Assembly: GCA_030066785.1 (NCBI GenBank)
Contig: JASJAZ010000007.1
Span: 1-51,768 of the forward strand
Source of the DNA: Desulfobacterales bacterium
Lineage (GTDB): Bacteria; Desulfobacterota; Desulfobacteria; Desulfobacterales; JASJAZ01
Reading direction: 5' to 3'
DNA: 51,768 nucleotides
How positions within the stretch are numbered: the stretch's first letter is position 1; every line of letters starts with the position of its first letter. Of this stretch, positions 16,237 through 25,606 are shown piece after piece. Position numbers and translations under genes: made by a program. Below the pieces are notes generated by a model. That model ran no database searches, was not told where the DNA came from, and saw nothing but the letters and a program-made list of their open reading frames with translations.

Positions 16237-16986
16237 ATGCAACATATGCGAGATGGTCAGCCAAAAGCTGCCAAAGATTATCTGATTTTTCCCCTGGATG
16301 TCGCTGATGAGCAATCGGCCTATGATTGGATCGATCGCTTGGGCGATAAGGTTGGTTTGTTTAAAGTCGGTCTGGAGCTGTTCATCCAGGTCGGGCCCCG
16401 GATCGTTCGCCATATCAAAGCCACCACGCAGGCCGGTGTGTTTTTGGATCTCAAATTACACGACATTCCCGCTACCGTCAAACGTGCGATGTCTCGCATA
16501 GCCGATCTTGGCGTGACATTTGCCACGGTTCACTGCGGCGAATCAGTTCGTATGTTGCAAGCCGCTGTTGACGGCAGCCAGCAGCAGGTCGGTATTTTGG
16601 GCGTCACCGTCTTAACCAGCATCGGTTCTGAGGATTTGAAACAAAGCGGGCTGCAGCCCGATCTGGCTGCCAATATCAAACAGCTGGTGTTGAAAAGAGC
16701 GCGGCTCGCTAAACAGGCCGGATGCGTGGGAGTGATTTGTTCGGGACTTGAAGCTGCTGATATCAAAGCTGCGCTTGGCAATGATTTCTTGACCGTGACG
16801 CCTGGTATCCGTCCGGCCTGGAATTTATCCCAAGATGATCAAAAGAGGATTGTCACGCCCGAAATGGCGATTCGCGATGGTGCCGACTATTTGGTGATTG
16901 GCCGGCCAATTCGGGATGCTGCGTTTCCGGAAGAAGTGGTACGGCAAATTATTCGCAATATTGAAAAAGTGCTTGCGGCAGCTTAA
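16237..16986 (+). CDS. pyrF: Orotidine 5'-phosphate decarboxylase
   Basis: PyrF catalyses the last step of UMP synthesis. The 249-residue frame has the active-site segment FLDLKLHDIPATVKRA (around residue 70), with the catalytic Asp-Lys-x-x-Asp, a GVTVLTSIG strand, and TPGIRP followed by a phosphate-binding YLVIGRPI near the C-terminus. Length is within the range of bacterial type-1 enzymes (about 230-250). It is the only plus-strand gene between the CheD-HDOD and lysC clusters and stands alone. The ATG at 16237 is used; the ATG six codons further (MRDG) is an alternative. Confidence 0.93.
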   Translation: MQHMRDGQPKAAKDYLIFPLDVADEQSAYDWIDRLGDKVGLFKVGLELFIQVGPRIVRHIKATTQAGVFLDLKLHDIPATVKRAMSRIADLGVTFATVHCGESVRMLQAAVDGSQQQVGILGVTVLTSIGSEDLKQSGLQPDLAANIKQLVLKRARLAKQAGCVGVICSGLEAADIKAALGNDFLTVTPGIRPAWNLSQDDQKRIVTPEMAIRDGADYLVIGRPIRDAAFPEEVVRQIIRNIEKVLAAA

Positions 16987-17090
16987 AAAATATTATGGTG
17001 GTATCAGCTGTTTCTATGGATCAATATGTGCGCAATTTACCTGGTTTGAGACCAAGCCAAAACCGCAGCCGATCTCTTACCGTTGCAGTT

Positions 17091-17186
17091 CTAAAATAAA
17101 AAATATATTCGATACAAGCTGATAGCCAAAATCAGCACTGCTAAAACAAGCGCAAAAACCAATTGGTTGGTGTTGAATGGTTTCAA
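17091..17186 (-). CDS. Possible 31-residue single-TM peptide
   Basis: Immediately downstream of lysC on the same strand a TTG-initiated frame encodes LKPFNTNQLVFALVLAVLIL and then AISLYRIYFLF. A hydrophobic segment of about 18 residues flanked by a polar N-terminus and Tyr/Arg makes a credible single membrane helix. A weak AGGCAAG lies before the start. No homologue is recalled. AT-rich intergenic DNA can produce such frames by chance, so this is tentative. Confidence 0.25.
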   Translation of the reverse strand: MKPFNTNQLVFALVLAVLILAISLYRIYFLF

Positions 17187-17193
17187 TGCTTGC

Positions 17194-18414
17194 CTATTCG
17201 CTCTGGTCAAGACCAAAGGCTGTGTGCAGGGCGCGTACCGCCAATTCGGCATACTTTTCTTTGACGACACATGATATTCTGATTTCAGATGTACTGATCA
17301 GATCAATATTGATATTTTCCTGGGCCAGAGTCGTAAACATACGCGTGGCAACACCTGAATGGTTTTTCATGCCCACACCCGTCACCGAAACTTTGGCAAT
17401 ATTTTTGTCACCCAATACATCTGTGGCACCAATATCTTCTGCAACTTTTTTTTCAATCGCCAGGGCTTCGTCAAAATTAGCACTCGGTACCGTGAAAGTT
17501 AAATCGGTCTGCTTACCAGGGCGCACATTTTGAACGATCATATCCACATTGATGCCTGCTTGCGCAATCGGTTCAAACACTTTTGCCGCAATGCCCGGCT
17601 GATCCGGAACCTTGCGCAGGGTAATACGTGCTTCATTTTTATTATAGGTTACGCCGGATACCACCAGGCGTTCCATATCCGCATCCTCGTTGACCACCAT
17701 GGTTCCTTCCTCCTCATTGAAAGACGATCGCACATGCACGGGTACGTTAAATTTTTTAGCAAATTCAACTGAACGGATTTCCAGAACTTTGGCACCTAAA
17801 CTCGACATTTCCAACATTTCATCGTAGGAAATTTTAGCCATTTTGCGGGCGTTTTTGCAGATATTGGGATCAGTCGTATAGATGCCATCTACATCGGTAT
17901 ATATCTCACACACATCCGCCTTTATCGCCGCCGCAATCGCAACAGCTGAGGTATCCGATCCGCCCCGTCCCAATGTAGTTATATTGCCCTCATTATCACA
18001 GCCCTGAAAGCCGGCCACAACGACAACGTGTCGGTTTTGAACCAATTCTCTGATACGCGTAGCGCCGACATCTAAGATGCGGGCGTTTCCGAAGGTGCAA
18101 TCCGTGCGCACGCCTGCCTGAAAGCCGAGCATGGATCGTGCCGGATAACTCATCGAATGCAACTTCATAGACAATAGGGCGGCGGTGGTTTGCTCACCGG
18201 TGGCCAGCAAAACATCCAGCTCACGCTTGAGGGGGTTTTCGCAAAGCTCATGCGCCATTTCAATCAGGCTGTCAGTGACGCCCGCCATGGCTGAAAGAAT
18301 AACAACGACATCATTGCCGCGGTCATAAGTTTTAGCGACCCGTTTGGCCACATTTTGGATGCGCTCTAAGTTGCCTACCGAAGTGCCGCCGTATTTCTGA
18401 ACAATTAATCCCAT
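17194..18414 (-). CDS. lysC: Aspartate kinase
   Basis: LysC phosphorylates aspartate, the first step to lysine, threonine, methionine and diaminopimelate. The 406-residue frame begins GLIVQKYGGTSVGNLERI, has TLGRGGSDTSAVA (about 148-160) and EIYTDVDGIYTTDP for substrate binding, and two C-terminal ACT domains (about 265-400, VSGVTYN...FTVP and VSVTGVGMKNHSGVA), which provide feedback inhibition. Length fits the monofunctional class of about 400-410 residues. The ATG at 18414 overlaps the tsaE stop by 10 bp. Confidence 0.96.
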   Translation of the reverse strand: MGLIVQKYGGTSVGNLERIQNVAKRVAKTYDRGNDVVVILSAMAGVTDSLIEMAHELCENPLKRELDVLLATGEQTTAALLSMKLHSMSYPARSMLGFQAGVRTDCTFGNARILDVGATRIRELVQNRHVVVVAGFQGCDNEGNITTLGRGGSDTSAVAIAAAIKADVCEIYTDVDGIYTTDPNICKNARKMAKISYDEMLEMSSLGAKVLEIRSVEFAKKFNVPVHVRSSFNEEEGTMVVNEDADMERLVVSGVTYNKNEARITLRKVPDQPGIAAKVFEPIAQAGINVDMIVQNVRPGKQTDLTFTVPSANFDEALAIEKKVAEDIGATDVLGDKNIAKVSVTGVGMKNHSGVATRMFTTLAQENINIDLISTSEIRISCVVKEKYAELAVRALHTAFGLDQSE

Positions 18415-18905
18415 TTACGCTCCTTTAGTATTGGTTCGAGCTTCTTTAGCAAATCATTGGGCTCAAGTCCAGTAGCCGTTATCACAATGTGTCGAGATTT
18501 TTCATCCATAATTTCGAATTTTAATTCTAAAAATTCAGTCGGCAATTGTGAACGGAATTTATCGGCCCATTCCACGGCAACCACACCGGAGCCTGAGATG
18601 ATGTCGTAAAATCCGATATCATCAAGCGCATCGGGATGGTCGATTCGATATAAATCGATATGGTATAAATCATATTTGCCCGGGTATTCATTGATCAGGG
18701 TAAAAGTTGGGCTGGTCACATAGTAATGCTCCGGCACTTCCAATCCCTGTGCCAAGCCTTGCACAAAAGAGGTTTTACCACTGCCCAAATCGCCGTTCAG
18801 CATCAGCAAAACACCGGGAGAAAGCCGATGACCGATGGCCCGCGCCAATGCCTGCGTGTCTGCCAACGATCGGGACACAAATTTGAAATGATGACGGATG
18901 GTCAT
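18405..18905 (-). CDS. tsaE: tRNA t6A biosynthesis ATPase TsaE
   Basis: TsaE is the ATPase of the TsaB-TsaD-TsaE complex that makes N6-threonylcarbamoyladenosine at position 37 of ANN-decoding tRNAs. The 166-residue frame has the P-loop GDLGSGKTSFVQGLAQGL (about 38-55), the VTSPTFTLINEY segment (about 63-74) and YHIDLYRI, all family signatures. It lies between the nnrE-nnrD fusion (52 bp upstream) and lysC (10 bp overlap). Confidence 0.94.
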   Translation of the reverse strand: MTIRHHFKFVSRSLADTQALARAIGHRLSPGVLLMLNGDLGSGKTSFVQGLAQGLEVPEHYYVTSPTFTLINEYPGKYDLYHIDLYRIDHPDALDDIGFYDIISGSGVVAVEWADKFRSQLPTEFLELKFEIMDEKSRHIVITATGLEPNDLLKKLEPILKERKWD

Positions 18906-18957
18906 GCCAAAAACAATTCGTAATGGGTTTTCGTCATCGCAAAATTAGCTTGTTATT

Positions 18958-20553
18958 TTATCCGAAGGAGATGGTTTCTGGGGGCAGGTTAATGTTGGGT
19001 TCAGCTGAATGCAAGCGTTTAATCTGTTGTGGTATTTGATGCATGACTTCGGATGCCAGATAGCCATACGAACCCATTTTTTGGGCTAAGTCATCTGCCG
19101 CCGCACCATGTAACCATACACCGGTTTGTGCCGCTACGGCCGGTGCCAACCCTTGGGCGATGAATCCGGCAATCAATCCGGTCAGGACATCGCCCATTCC
19201 GCCTGAGGCCATGCCTGAGTTGCCGGTGGGGTTGACAAAAGCTTGACCATCGGGAGTCGCAATGATCGTGCGTGCCCCTTTTAAGACGCAAAACACCTTG
19301 AAGGTCTGTGCGAATTTTCGAGCATGCCCGATCCGATCGCTTTGGACATCAAAAGTAGTACTTTCGATAAGCCGGGCCATCTCGCCAGGATGGGGAGTTA
19401 AAATCAGTGGGGTTTGCAAATTCTTCAATATGGACGTATGGCCGGTGAGACAATTGATGCCGTCCGCATCCAGAACGATTGGAACGGTACTGTTCTGGAT
19501 TAACCCATGAACCAATTTCATAGTCTCAGGTTCGGTACCCAAGCCGGGTCCTAAAGCCAAGCATTTCTTGGTTTGCAATTCTTTCAAAATGAAGGACGCA
19601 GCGTTTTCAGTTAGTGTTCCGTTTGCGGTTTCCGTCAATGGAACGGTCATGGCCTCCAAAACCAGGTTTTCAAGGGTAGCATTGAGACTTGCAGGAACGC
19701 CTAACGTAACTAATCCTGCTCCCGCGCGCATGGCCGATGTCGCTGTCATGGCGGCGGCCCCTGTTTTGCCCGGGGAACCTGCCACTACCAACAGGTGGCC
19801 CGTGTGGCCCTTGTGAGTATCCGCCGGTCGGGGTGTCAAATAGCCGCGCACTTTTTCACGCGTTATTAATTGCTGCTTGGGCGCCACATCTTCCGCCACA
19901 TGCGACGGAATTCCGATATCGACAATATTCAGACGCCCCGTAAAACCGGCTCCCGGCCAAAGGATATGACCAGGCTTAGCATAGGCAAAGGTAGCCGTGG
20001 CGGCCGCCTGGATTGAAATCCCGCAAGGCTGTCCGGTATCTGAGTTTAGACCGGAAGGGATATCGATGGCGAATACGGGTTTTGATAGGCCATTAATAAA
20101 GGCGATGATATCTTTAAAATACCCTCTGACATCTGATTTCAGTCCAGTTCCCAGTATGCCGTCGATCCAAAGATCGATGGCAAGCATACCTTTTTGGTAT
20201 TTGGCAAATGATTTCGTGTCCGGCAATTCCACTACCGGAATACCCAACGGACGCATAAGTTCTATGTTCGCAAGGGCATCCCCCTTTACCTGATCCTTTT
20301 GGGCCAGCAGGTAAACGCTCGTGTCGATGTGTTTTTGAGCCAAGTAACGTGCGATCACGAATCCATCGCCGCCGTTATTGCCGCGACCGGCAATGATGCC
20401 GACCTTATATTGCGCTATATCGGGAAACGATTCGATTAAAAATCGAGTGGCTCCCCGACCGGCGTTTTCCATCAAGAGGCGACCGGGTAGGCCGAAATCT
20501 TCGATGGTTTGGCGATCCATAGTTCGCATTTCAGAGGCGCTGACTAAATACAT
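18958..20553 (-). CDS. nnrE-nnrD: Bifunctional NAD(P)H-hydrate epimerase/dehydratase
   Basis: A fused metabolite-repair enzyme. The N-terminal YjeF_N domain (about 1-215) epimerises damaged NAD(P)HX; visible are GRNNGGDGFVIARYL near residue 57 and DIPSGLNSDTG. The C-terminal ribokinase-like domain (about 235-525) dehydrates NADHX with ADP; visible are GHLLVVAGSPGKTGAA, LALGPGLG, VLDADGIN and the NSGMASGGMGDVLTG motif. The start at 20553 is preferred: AGAAGGA lies at a good distance, whereas the upstream extension to 20607 has no site. It follows pdxJ by 31 bp. Confidence 0.94.
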   Translation of the reverse strand: MYLVSASEMRTMDRQTIEDFGLPGRLLMENAGRGATRFLIESFPDIAQYKVGIIAGRGNNGGDGFVIARYLAQKHIDTSVYLLAQKDQVKGDALANIELMRPLGIPVVELPDTKSFAKYQKGMLAIDLWIDGILGTGLKSDVRGYFKDIIAFINGLSKPVFAIDIPSGLNSDTGQPCGISIQAAATATFAYAKPGHILWPGAGFTGRLNIVDIGIPSHVAEDVAPKQQLITREKVRGYLTPRPADTHKGHTGHLLVVAGSPGKTGAAAMTATSAMRAGAGLVTLGVPASLNATLENLVLEAMTVPLTETANGTLTENAASFILKELQTKKCLALGPGLGTEPETMKLVHGLIQNSTVPIVLDADGINCLTGHTSILKNLQTPLILTPHPGEMARLIESTTFDVQSDRIGHARKFAQTFKVFCVLKGARTIIATPDGQAFVNPTGNSGMASGGMGDVLTGLIAGFIAQGLAPAVAAQTGVWLHGAAADDLAQKMGSYGYLASEVMHQIPQQIKRLHSAEPNINLPPETISFG

Positions 20554-20584
20554 CGAATTTATTCCTTCTCTGCTTTCCAGGCCG

Positions 20585-21301
20585 TTAATGCCTGTTGATA
20601 AGTGCAAGCATATCTTTGACGGCCATCGGTATCCCTACCAGGATGGCACGTGAAACGATGCTGTGCCCGATACAGAATGCATTTATTTCTCGCAACGCGT
20701 TAAAACGTTTAATATTTTGATAGTCTAAGCCTTGCCCAACCTGGGTTTGCAGCTTGAGTTTATAGGCTAATTTGGTGGTATCGACAATTTTATTGTAAGC
20801 TTGCGCGCGACTTTGAGTGCTGGTGCTGCGGCAGTATTCGCCGGTGTGAATTTGCAACAATGCCACACTTAGCTTATGGGCCAGTTTTACTTGCACCGGA
20901 TCCGGCTCTATCAATACGCCCACCGGAATACCACCATTTTGAATCGTATCCACCGTTTCCGCCACCGTATCTTTAAGGATCATTAAATCAACGCTGCCGC
21001 CAGGGTTCGTTTCTGAAGATTCCGCGGTTAATATGACCTGATCAGGTTTGATATCCAGAGCGATACCCACCATTTCGTGGCTTACCGTAAGGGCTAATAC
21101 CAGCTTGGTTTGAACGATTTCGCGCAGCATTCTTAAGTCGCGATCTTGGATTGATTGCCGATCACGCTGCAGTTGGACGGCAATCCCGTCGGCGCCGGCG
21201 GTTTCAGCCAAGACCGCGGCGGCCACCGGGTCAGGATGCGCTGCGCGGCCTGTTTGCCGCATGTAAGCTACATGTGAAACATCCACAATCAGTCCTGCCA
21301 T
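20585..21301 (-). CDS. pdxJ: Pyridoxine 5'-phosphate synthase
   Basis: PdxJ condenses 1-deoxyxylulose 5-phosphate with an amino-acetone phosphate to form pyridoxine 5'-phosphate. The 238-residue frame is of normal length and carries VDVSHVAYMRQTGRAAHPDP at its start, the GADGIAVQLQRDRQSI strand with the expected HL-to-QL variation, VLIEPD and IHTGEY. A GGAGATGAAGCAAA stretch precedes the ATG. It lies in the phoH-to-lysC run, between ybeY and nnrE-nnrD; pdxJ-next-to-nnrE is a common arrangement, though the usual acpS between them is absent here. Confidence 0.93.
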   Translation of the reverse strand: MAGLIVDVSHVAYMRQTGRAAHPDPVAAAVLAETAGADGIAVQLQRDRQSIQDRDLRMLREIVQTKLVLALTVSHEMVGIALDIKPDQVILTAESSETNPGGSVDLMILKDTVAETVDTIQNGGIPVGVLIEPDPVQVKLAHKLSVALLQIHTGEYCRSTSTQSRAQAYNKIVDTTKLAYKLKLQTQVGQGLDYQNIKRFNALREINAFCIGHSIVSRAILVGIPMAVKDMLALINRH

Positions 21302-21371
21302 TTTGCTTCATCTCCTTTGACCATTGAATACATAATTATTGCCGCATGCAACCTAACCGTATCGCCAATAA

Positions 21372-21836
21372 CTATCGCGCCCTGTCTGGCATCGATAAAT
21401 CCTTTTCGATTCGATTTAGAAGTTCCCGGCTTTTAGTTTCCATACGCTGCGCCTCTTGCTCATTTTTTTCATGATCATAGCCAAGTAGATGCAAAATACC
21501 ATGAACTAGAAGCTGATTAAATCTTGTCTCGGCAGCCATACCGATTGATTGCCCCTCGCGATGGGCTGTTTCGGCAGAAATAACAACATCTCCCAATAGC
21601 TGAGGGGTAAGATCGGCAAAAGATCCTTCACGCATCGGGAAAGCGATGACGTTCGTTGGTCCGGTGCGATTGAGGTATTGCTGATTGAGCTCGGCGATCT
21701 GGAAGTCGTCTACAATCAGAATGGAAAGTTCGCCGTTAGGATAATCCAAGGCGTTTAAGACGGCCTGTGCCGTTTTTTGAATCCTCTTGGGAGATATCGG
21801 GTACTTGTTTTGGCGATTGTCTATCAGCACTTCCAT
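21372..21836 (-). CDS. ybeY: Endoribonuclease YbeY
   Basis: YbeY is a single-strand RNase in 16S rRNA 3' maturation and ribosome quality control. The 154-residue frame has ELSILIVDD, TNVIAFPM and the zinc-binding HGILHLLGYDH at residues 112-122 (His, His, His). The ATG at 21836 gives a standard-length protein; a longer frame to 21902 exists. With the 21836 start the gene still overlaps the upstream 7TM-HD gene by 101 bp in another frame, an unusually long overlap. Genes phoH, 7TM-HD and ybeY in this order are a common conserved cluster. Confidence 0.92.
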   Translation of the reverse strand: MEVLIDNRQNKYPISPKRIQKTAQAVLNALDYPNGELSILIVDDFQIAELNQQYLNRTGPTNVIAFPMREGSFADLTPQLLGDVVISAETAHREGQSIGMAAETRFNQLLVHGILHLLGYDHEKNEQEAQRMETKSRELLNRIEKDLSMPDRAR

Positions 21837-24153
21837 TGCGTGTCTTTCCGTTGTTGGCCGTACGTTTCTCAATGTACTCGATGCGGTGATGATGAATACC
21901 ATTCATGATGGTGTTGAAACTTTTGGCGATTTTATGCAGATCTTTTAAGGTGAGTTCACAGTTATCCAGTTGACCATCCGAAAAGATTTTGTTGATAAGA
22001 TTTTGGACTAGACCTTGGATTCTGGAAGGGGTTGGATTATCAAGCGTTCGAGATGCCGCTTCAACCACATCGGCCAACATTACTAAACCAGCTTCGCGTG
22101 TTTGGGGTTTGGGCCCCGGATACCGGTAATCGTCGATGGTGACTTTATCTTCCCCGCGCAGCTGTTTGGCTTTCTCGTAAAAAAAACTGATTAAGCTGCT
22201 GCCATGGTGTTGCTGGATGGTGTCAATAATGGATTGACCAAGCTTGTTTTCTCTGGCAATTTCAACGCCGTTTTTCACATGGGCAATTAAAATCAGGCTG
22301 GACATCGAAGGGGCGAGTTTATCATGCTTATTTTTGCCATCGCTCTGGTTTTCAATAAAGTATAACGGTTGCTTAATTTTGCCAACATCATGGTAGTAAC
22401 CGCAGACTTTGGCCAGTAAGGGGTTGGCACCAATTTCAGCGGCCGCAGCCTCTACCATGGTGCCGACAATAACCGAATGATGATAGGTTCCCGGGGCTTC
22501 AATCATCAGTCGCCGCAAAATCGGTTGATCCAAATTGGCTAGTTCAAGCAGTTTAATATCTGTCGTGTATCCAAACGCAACCTCCACCATGGGGGCAATA
22601 CCGGCGGTGATAATGCCGGCGCCGATGCCGCCAATAAAGGCAAAGACCCAATCCCAGACCGGCTTAACGCCTGAAAGCTCAGAGAAGTAGATGTCGATGG
22701 CAGCAACCAATAGCACATTTAAGAAACCCAGTTTCAAACTACATTTGATAAATACCTTGCGCTCTCGGCAATTTCTGATCCAGTAAGCACCCATGGCGCC
22801 GCTAATTAGAAAATAAACGAATAATTCTAAGCGGTTTTGGAATATAATACTATTGCTTACAGCAACTATAAGAGCGACGGGCAGGGCAATTTCCAGACCG
22901 AGAAACAGGCACACCATCATGGCGGCCGAGGCAATTGGAATGGCAAAATACACCGAAGGTGCCGAAACAAAGAATGAAGTGCTTTGGGTCAGGGATGAAG
23001 AAAGGGTGGGGGTCGCTTTGGACATCAAAAAAGTAGCGACAATAACGATACCGATGAACAATATGTTTTTATTCTGATTGAGATCCGTAGAAGATGCAAT
23101 CCTTTCGTGAAATAACAGATATATCGACACCAACAGACATAACAACAACAAGGCGGCGCCAGCGCTGCTGACCAGAATTTTTTCGTCCCTAATTTGCGCT
23201 TTAAGTGCATTTAATTTCAAAAGCTGCGTGGCGGTTACCCGTTCACCTTCCCGCAAGACCATCTCACCCGCTTTCATTTTGTAAAGCACGGGTTTTACTT
23301 CAGCCGCCGCCTTTTTTTTCAATTCCTCAGTGGCACTGCGATTAAGGGTAATATTTGGCTGTATCAACCGTTGTGCAAAATCGACGATCAGGTTGCGAAT
23401 TGTGTATTTTTGATCTTCAAGAATTGGCTGTCCAACAACCCGCACCATGGTTTTGGCTTGGTCAAGACCATAAAACTGTTTGAGGTTGTGAACAACTTTT
23501 TCGGTTTTATTTTCAACATCCCGCAAAACAATGCCCTTATCCACCTCCCGCAACAGAAATTCTTTATTGGCCACGACCCCGTTGCTCAGTATGCGAATCA
23601 TTATACGCACGATGAGATTGGATATTTCCAAAGAAAATTCCTCATTTTCCAGCAACCGATAGGCACCATCGCTGACCTTAATGCCCAGTAATTCTTCGAA
23701 GCGTTCTTTCATTTGCCAAACCTGATCATGCAACGGGATTTTAGCTGTTTGGCTTTCTGAAGACACTGCTGCCGGTAGCGCGGTTTCATCGGAATCAGGG
23801 TTGCCGGATTCCGATTCATAAACGGCACGCATTGAATTAAATGCTTGGCGAACCTGTTCGTTCAATTGATGAACCAGGGCTGTGTTATGATCGTAAATAG
23901 TTAAAACTTCCTCAATCGCTCGTCGACGATGGGATTCCGTGACCTCTTTATCTTCAATAAAAAAGTCTTTAGGGGCTTTGATGTCGCGCTCCGCTACATC
24001 TCCGATGATGTAATTTTGCTCAGTAATGATCAGGCTGGGATACAATATAAGGGCGAATAAAATCGCAACACCGGCCATAATAGCGATTCGAATAATTAGA
24101 TCGGAGCTTAATCGTTTAAAACTGAAAATAGTCGTAGGTGTGAAAGACTTCAT
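21736..24153 (-). CDS. 7TM receptor-HD domain phosphohydrolase (PgpH-like)
   Basis: An 805-residue membrane protein of the 7TMR-HD family (YqfF/PgpH), some members of which hydrolyse cyclic di-AMP. Layout: an N-terminal membrane helix (about 20-43), a large extracytoplasmic 7TMR-HDED region (about 50-320) with IGDVAERDIKAPKDFF and REGERVT segments, seven predicted helices (about 330-520), then a cytoplasmic HD domain with GTYHHSVIVGTMVEAAA and YYHDVGK (about 560-600). The ligand and nucleotide specificity are not readable. The C-terminal 45 residues are low-complexity and lie over the ybeY start. It begins 40 bp after phoH. Confidence 0.9.
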   Translation of the reverse strand: MKSFTPTTIFSFKRLSSDLIIRIAIMAGVAILFALILYPSLIITEQNYIIGDVAERDIKAPKDFFIEDKEVTESHRRRAIEEVLTIYDHNTALVHQLNEQVRQAFNSMRAVYESESGNPDSDETALPAAVSSESQTAKIPLHDQVWQMKERFEELLGIKVSDGAYRLLENEEFSLEISNLIVRIMIRILSNGVVANKEFLLREVDKGIVLRDVENKTEKVVHNLKQFYGLDQAKTMVRVVGQPILEDQKYTIRNLIVDFAQRLIQPNITLNRSATEELKKKAAAEVKPVLYKMKAGEMVLREGERVTATQLLKLNALKAQIRDEKILVSSAGAALLLLCLLVSIYLLFHERIASSTDLNQNKNILFIGIVIVATFLMSKATPTLSSSLTQSTSFFVSAPSVYFAIPIASAAMMVCLFLGLEIALPVALIVAVSNSIIFQNRLELFVYFLISGAMGAYWIRNCRERKVFIKCSLKLGFLNVLLVAAIDIYFSELSGVKPVWDWVFAFIGGIGAGIITAGIAPMVEVAFGYTTDIKLLELANLDQPILRRLMIEAPGTYHHSVIVGTMVEAAAAEIGANPLLAKVCGYYHDVGKIKQPLYFIENQSDGKNKHDKLAPSMSSLILIAHVKNGVEIARENKLGQSIIDTIQQHHGSSLISFFYEKAKQLRGEDKVTIDDYRYPGPKPQTREAGLVMLADVVEAASRTLDNPTPSRIQGLVQNLINKIFSDGQLDNCELTLKDLHKIAKSFNTIMNGIHHHRIEYIEKRTANNGKTRNGSADRQSPKQVPDISQEDSKNGTGRLKRLGLS

Positions 24154-24193
24154 CTTAAATTTAATGATACTAATACCTTATAAGAACATATGC

Positions 24194-25249
24194 TCATTTG
24201 CCAGACATCTGTTTAGACGTTTTATTGAGGCGCTGATTTTGCCGTTGTGCGTCCAAATCTTCATAAGCTCTGATTATTTTTTGAACGAGTTTGTGCCGGA
24301 CGACGTCTTTTTTGGTAAAGAATACAAAGCGAATGCCATCGATACCTTGTAAAATCTTAGTGGTCTCGATAAGTCCCGAAGGCCTTTCAGCCGGCAGATC
24401 AATTTGAGTGATGTCACCGGTAATTACAGCTTTAGATCCAAATCCGATGCGGGTTAAAAACATTTTCATCTGTTCAGAGGTCGTATTCTGAGCTTCATCT
24501 AAGATAATAAATGAATCATTTAGTGTGCGGCCCCGCATAAAAGCTAACGGTGCTACTTCGATGACACCTTGCTGCATTAGATTAGCAACTTTTTCAAAGC
24601 GCATCATATCGTGCAGGGCATCATAAAGCGGTCTGAGATAAGGGTCAACCTTTTCGGCTAAATCACCGGGTAAAAATCCAAGCGCTTCGCCAGCCTCCAC
24701 CGCCGGTCGTGTCAAAATAATTCGCGTAACGATATTTTTGGATAGTGCGGCCACGGCCATGGCCATGGCCAAATATGTTTTGCCGGTGCCTGCGGGGCCA
24801 ATGCCAAAAACGATATCAAAACCTCGAATGGCATCAATATAGGCCTTTTGATTGGGATTCTTGGGGGCTATCGGTCTTTTTTGAGATGAAATAAAAACAG
24901 TGTCCAAAAAAATATCTTTAAGGCGGATTTTATCGTCGCCACTAAGAATATTGATCGCATAGTCAATATCATTGGGATATATCGGGTAATTTTCTTGCAC
25001 GAGGCCATACAGCTGTTCAAGGATATTTTGGGCTAACCGGCCGATATCGGGATCGCCCTTGATAAAAACGGTATTGCCTCGGGCATGCACTTTCAGATCA
25101 AGCGCATCACCAATCCGAGTGAGGTTGCGGTTATGTTCTCCAAACAGCTGACTGGCCAGATTAATATCGGCCAACGTCAGTTTGATGGGGGAATCATTTA
25201 AATGATCCTCTTCCCCATCACCAGCGGGGAGCGAGTTTGAATGGGCCAT
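24194..25249 (-). CDS. phoH: PhoH-family ATPase
   Basis: A 351-residue PhoH/YbeZ protein: a KH-like N-terminal region (about 25-90), then a P-loop ATPase with GPAGTGKTYLA at 151-161, ILTRPAVEAGEALGFLPG, and a Walker B ILDEAQNT. YbeZ proteins act with YbeY in rRNA maturation, and the downstream cluster contains ybeY. The final 20 residues are basic. It is the first gene of the run; no good promoter was recognised in the 357-bp gap to the divergent cvpA gene. Confidence 0.92.
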   Translation of the reverse strand: MAHSNSLPAGDGEEDHLNDSPIKLTLADINLASQLFGEHNRNLTRIGDALDLKVHARGNTVFIKGDPDIGRLAQNILEQLYGLVQENYPIYPNDIDYAINILSGDDKIRLKDIFLDTVFISSQKRPIAPKNPNQKAYIDAIRGFDIVFGIGPAGTGKTYLAMAMAVAALSKNIVTRIILTRPAVEAGEALGFLPGDLAEKVDPYLRPLYDALHDMMRFEKVANLMQQGVIEVAPLAFMRGRTLNDSFIILDEAQNTTSEQMKMFLTRIGFGSKAVITGDITQIDLPAERPSGLIETTKILQGIDGIRFVFFTKKDVVRHKLVQKIIRAYEDLDAQRQNQRLNKTSKQMSGK

Positions 25250-25606
25250 GAAATACGCAAGTAATTTTTTTTGATTATTGCCAATATCCTAATATAGAAA
25301 GGTTTGCACCGGTACAGCTATCAAAATCCTTTCTATATCGACATTAAATTATGGTCATCCCTGAAAAACCAGTAAATTAGGCATAATACTATAATCTTAG
25401 TATCAAATATGTCTATACCATAACCGTTTTATGCATTGCAAATGACAAAATAGGTCCAACTAATCCTTTAGAAATAAGTTGACTCAATATCCGGCCTTTG
25501 TTAGTCGAACATTCGAGTTTAATCCATCACACTTTCAAAGCCCCAAATAAAAAATGCCCCAATTTGATGCCTTGCAAAGATTCTGCGAGTTACTGGAAAC
25601 AGTCGT
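25250..25606. other. Divergent intergenic region with 11-bp inverted repeat
   Basis: The gap between phoH (minus) and cvpA (plus) contains a perfect 11-bp inverted repeat, ATATAGAAAGG at 25292-25302 and CCTTTCTATAT at 25328-25338, separated by 25 nt. It lies about 45-90 bp from the phoH start. It could be a regulator-binding dyad or an RNA hairpin. The rest is AT-rich with no gene seen. Confidence 0.45.
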
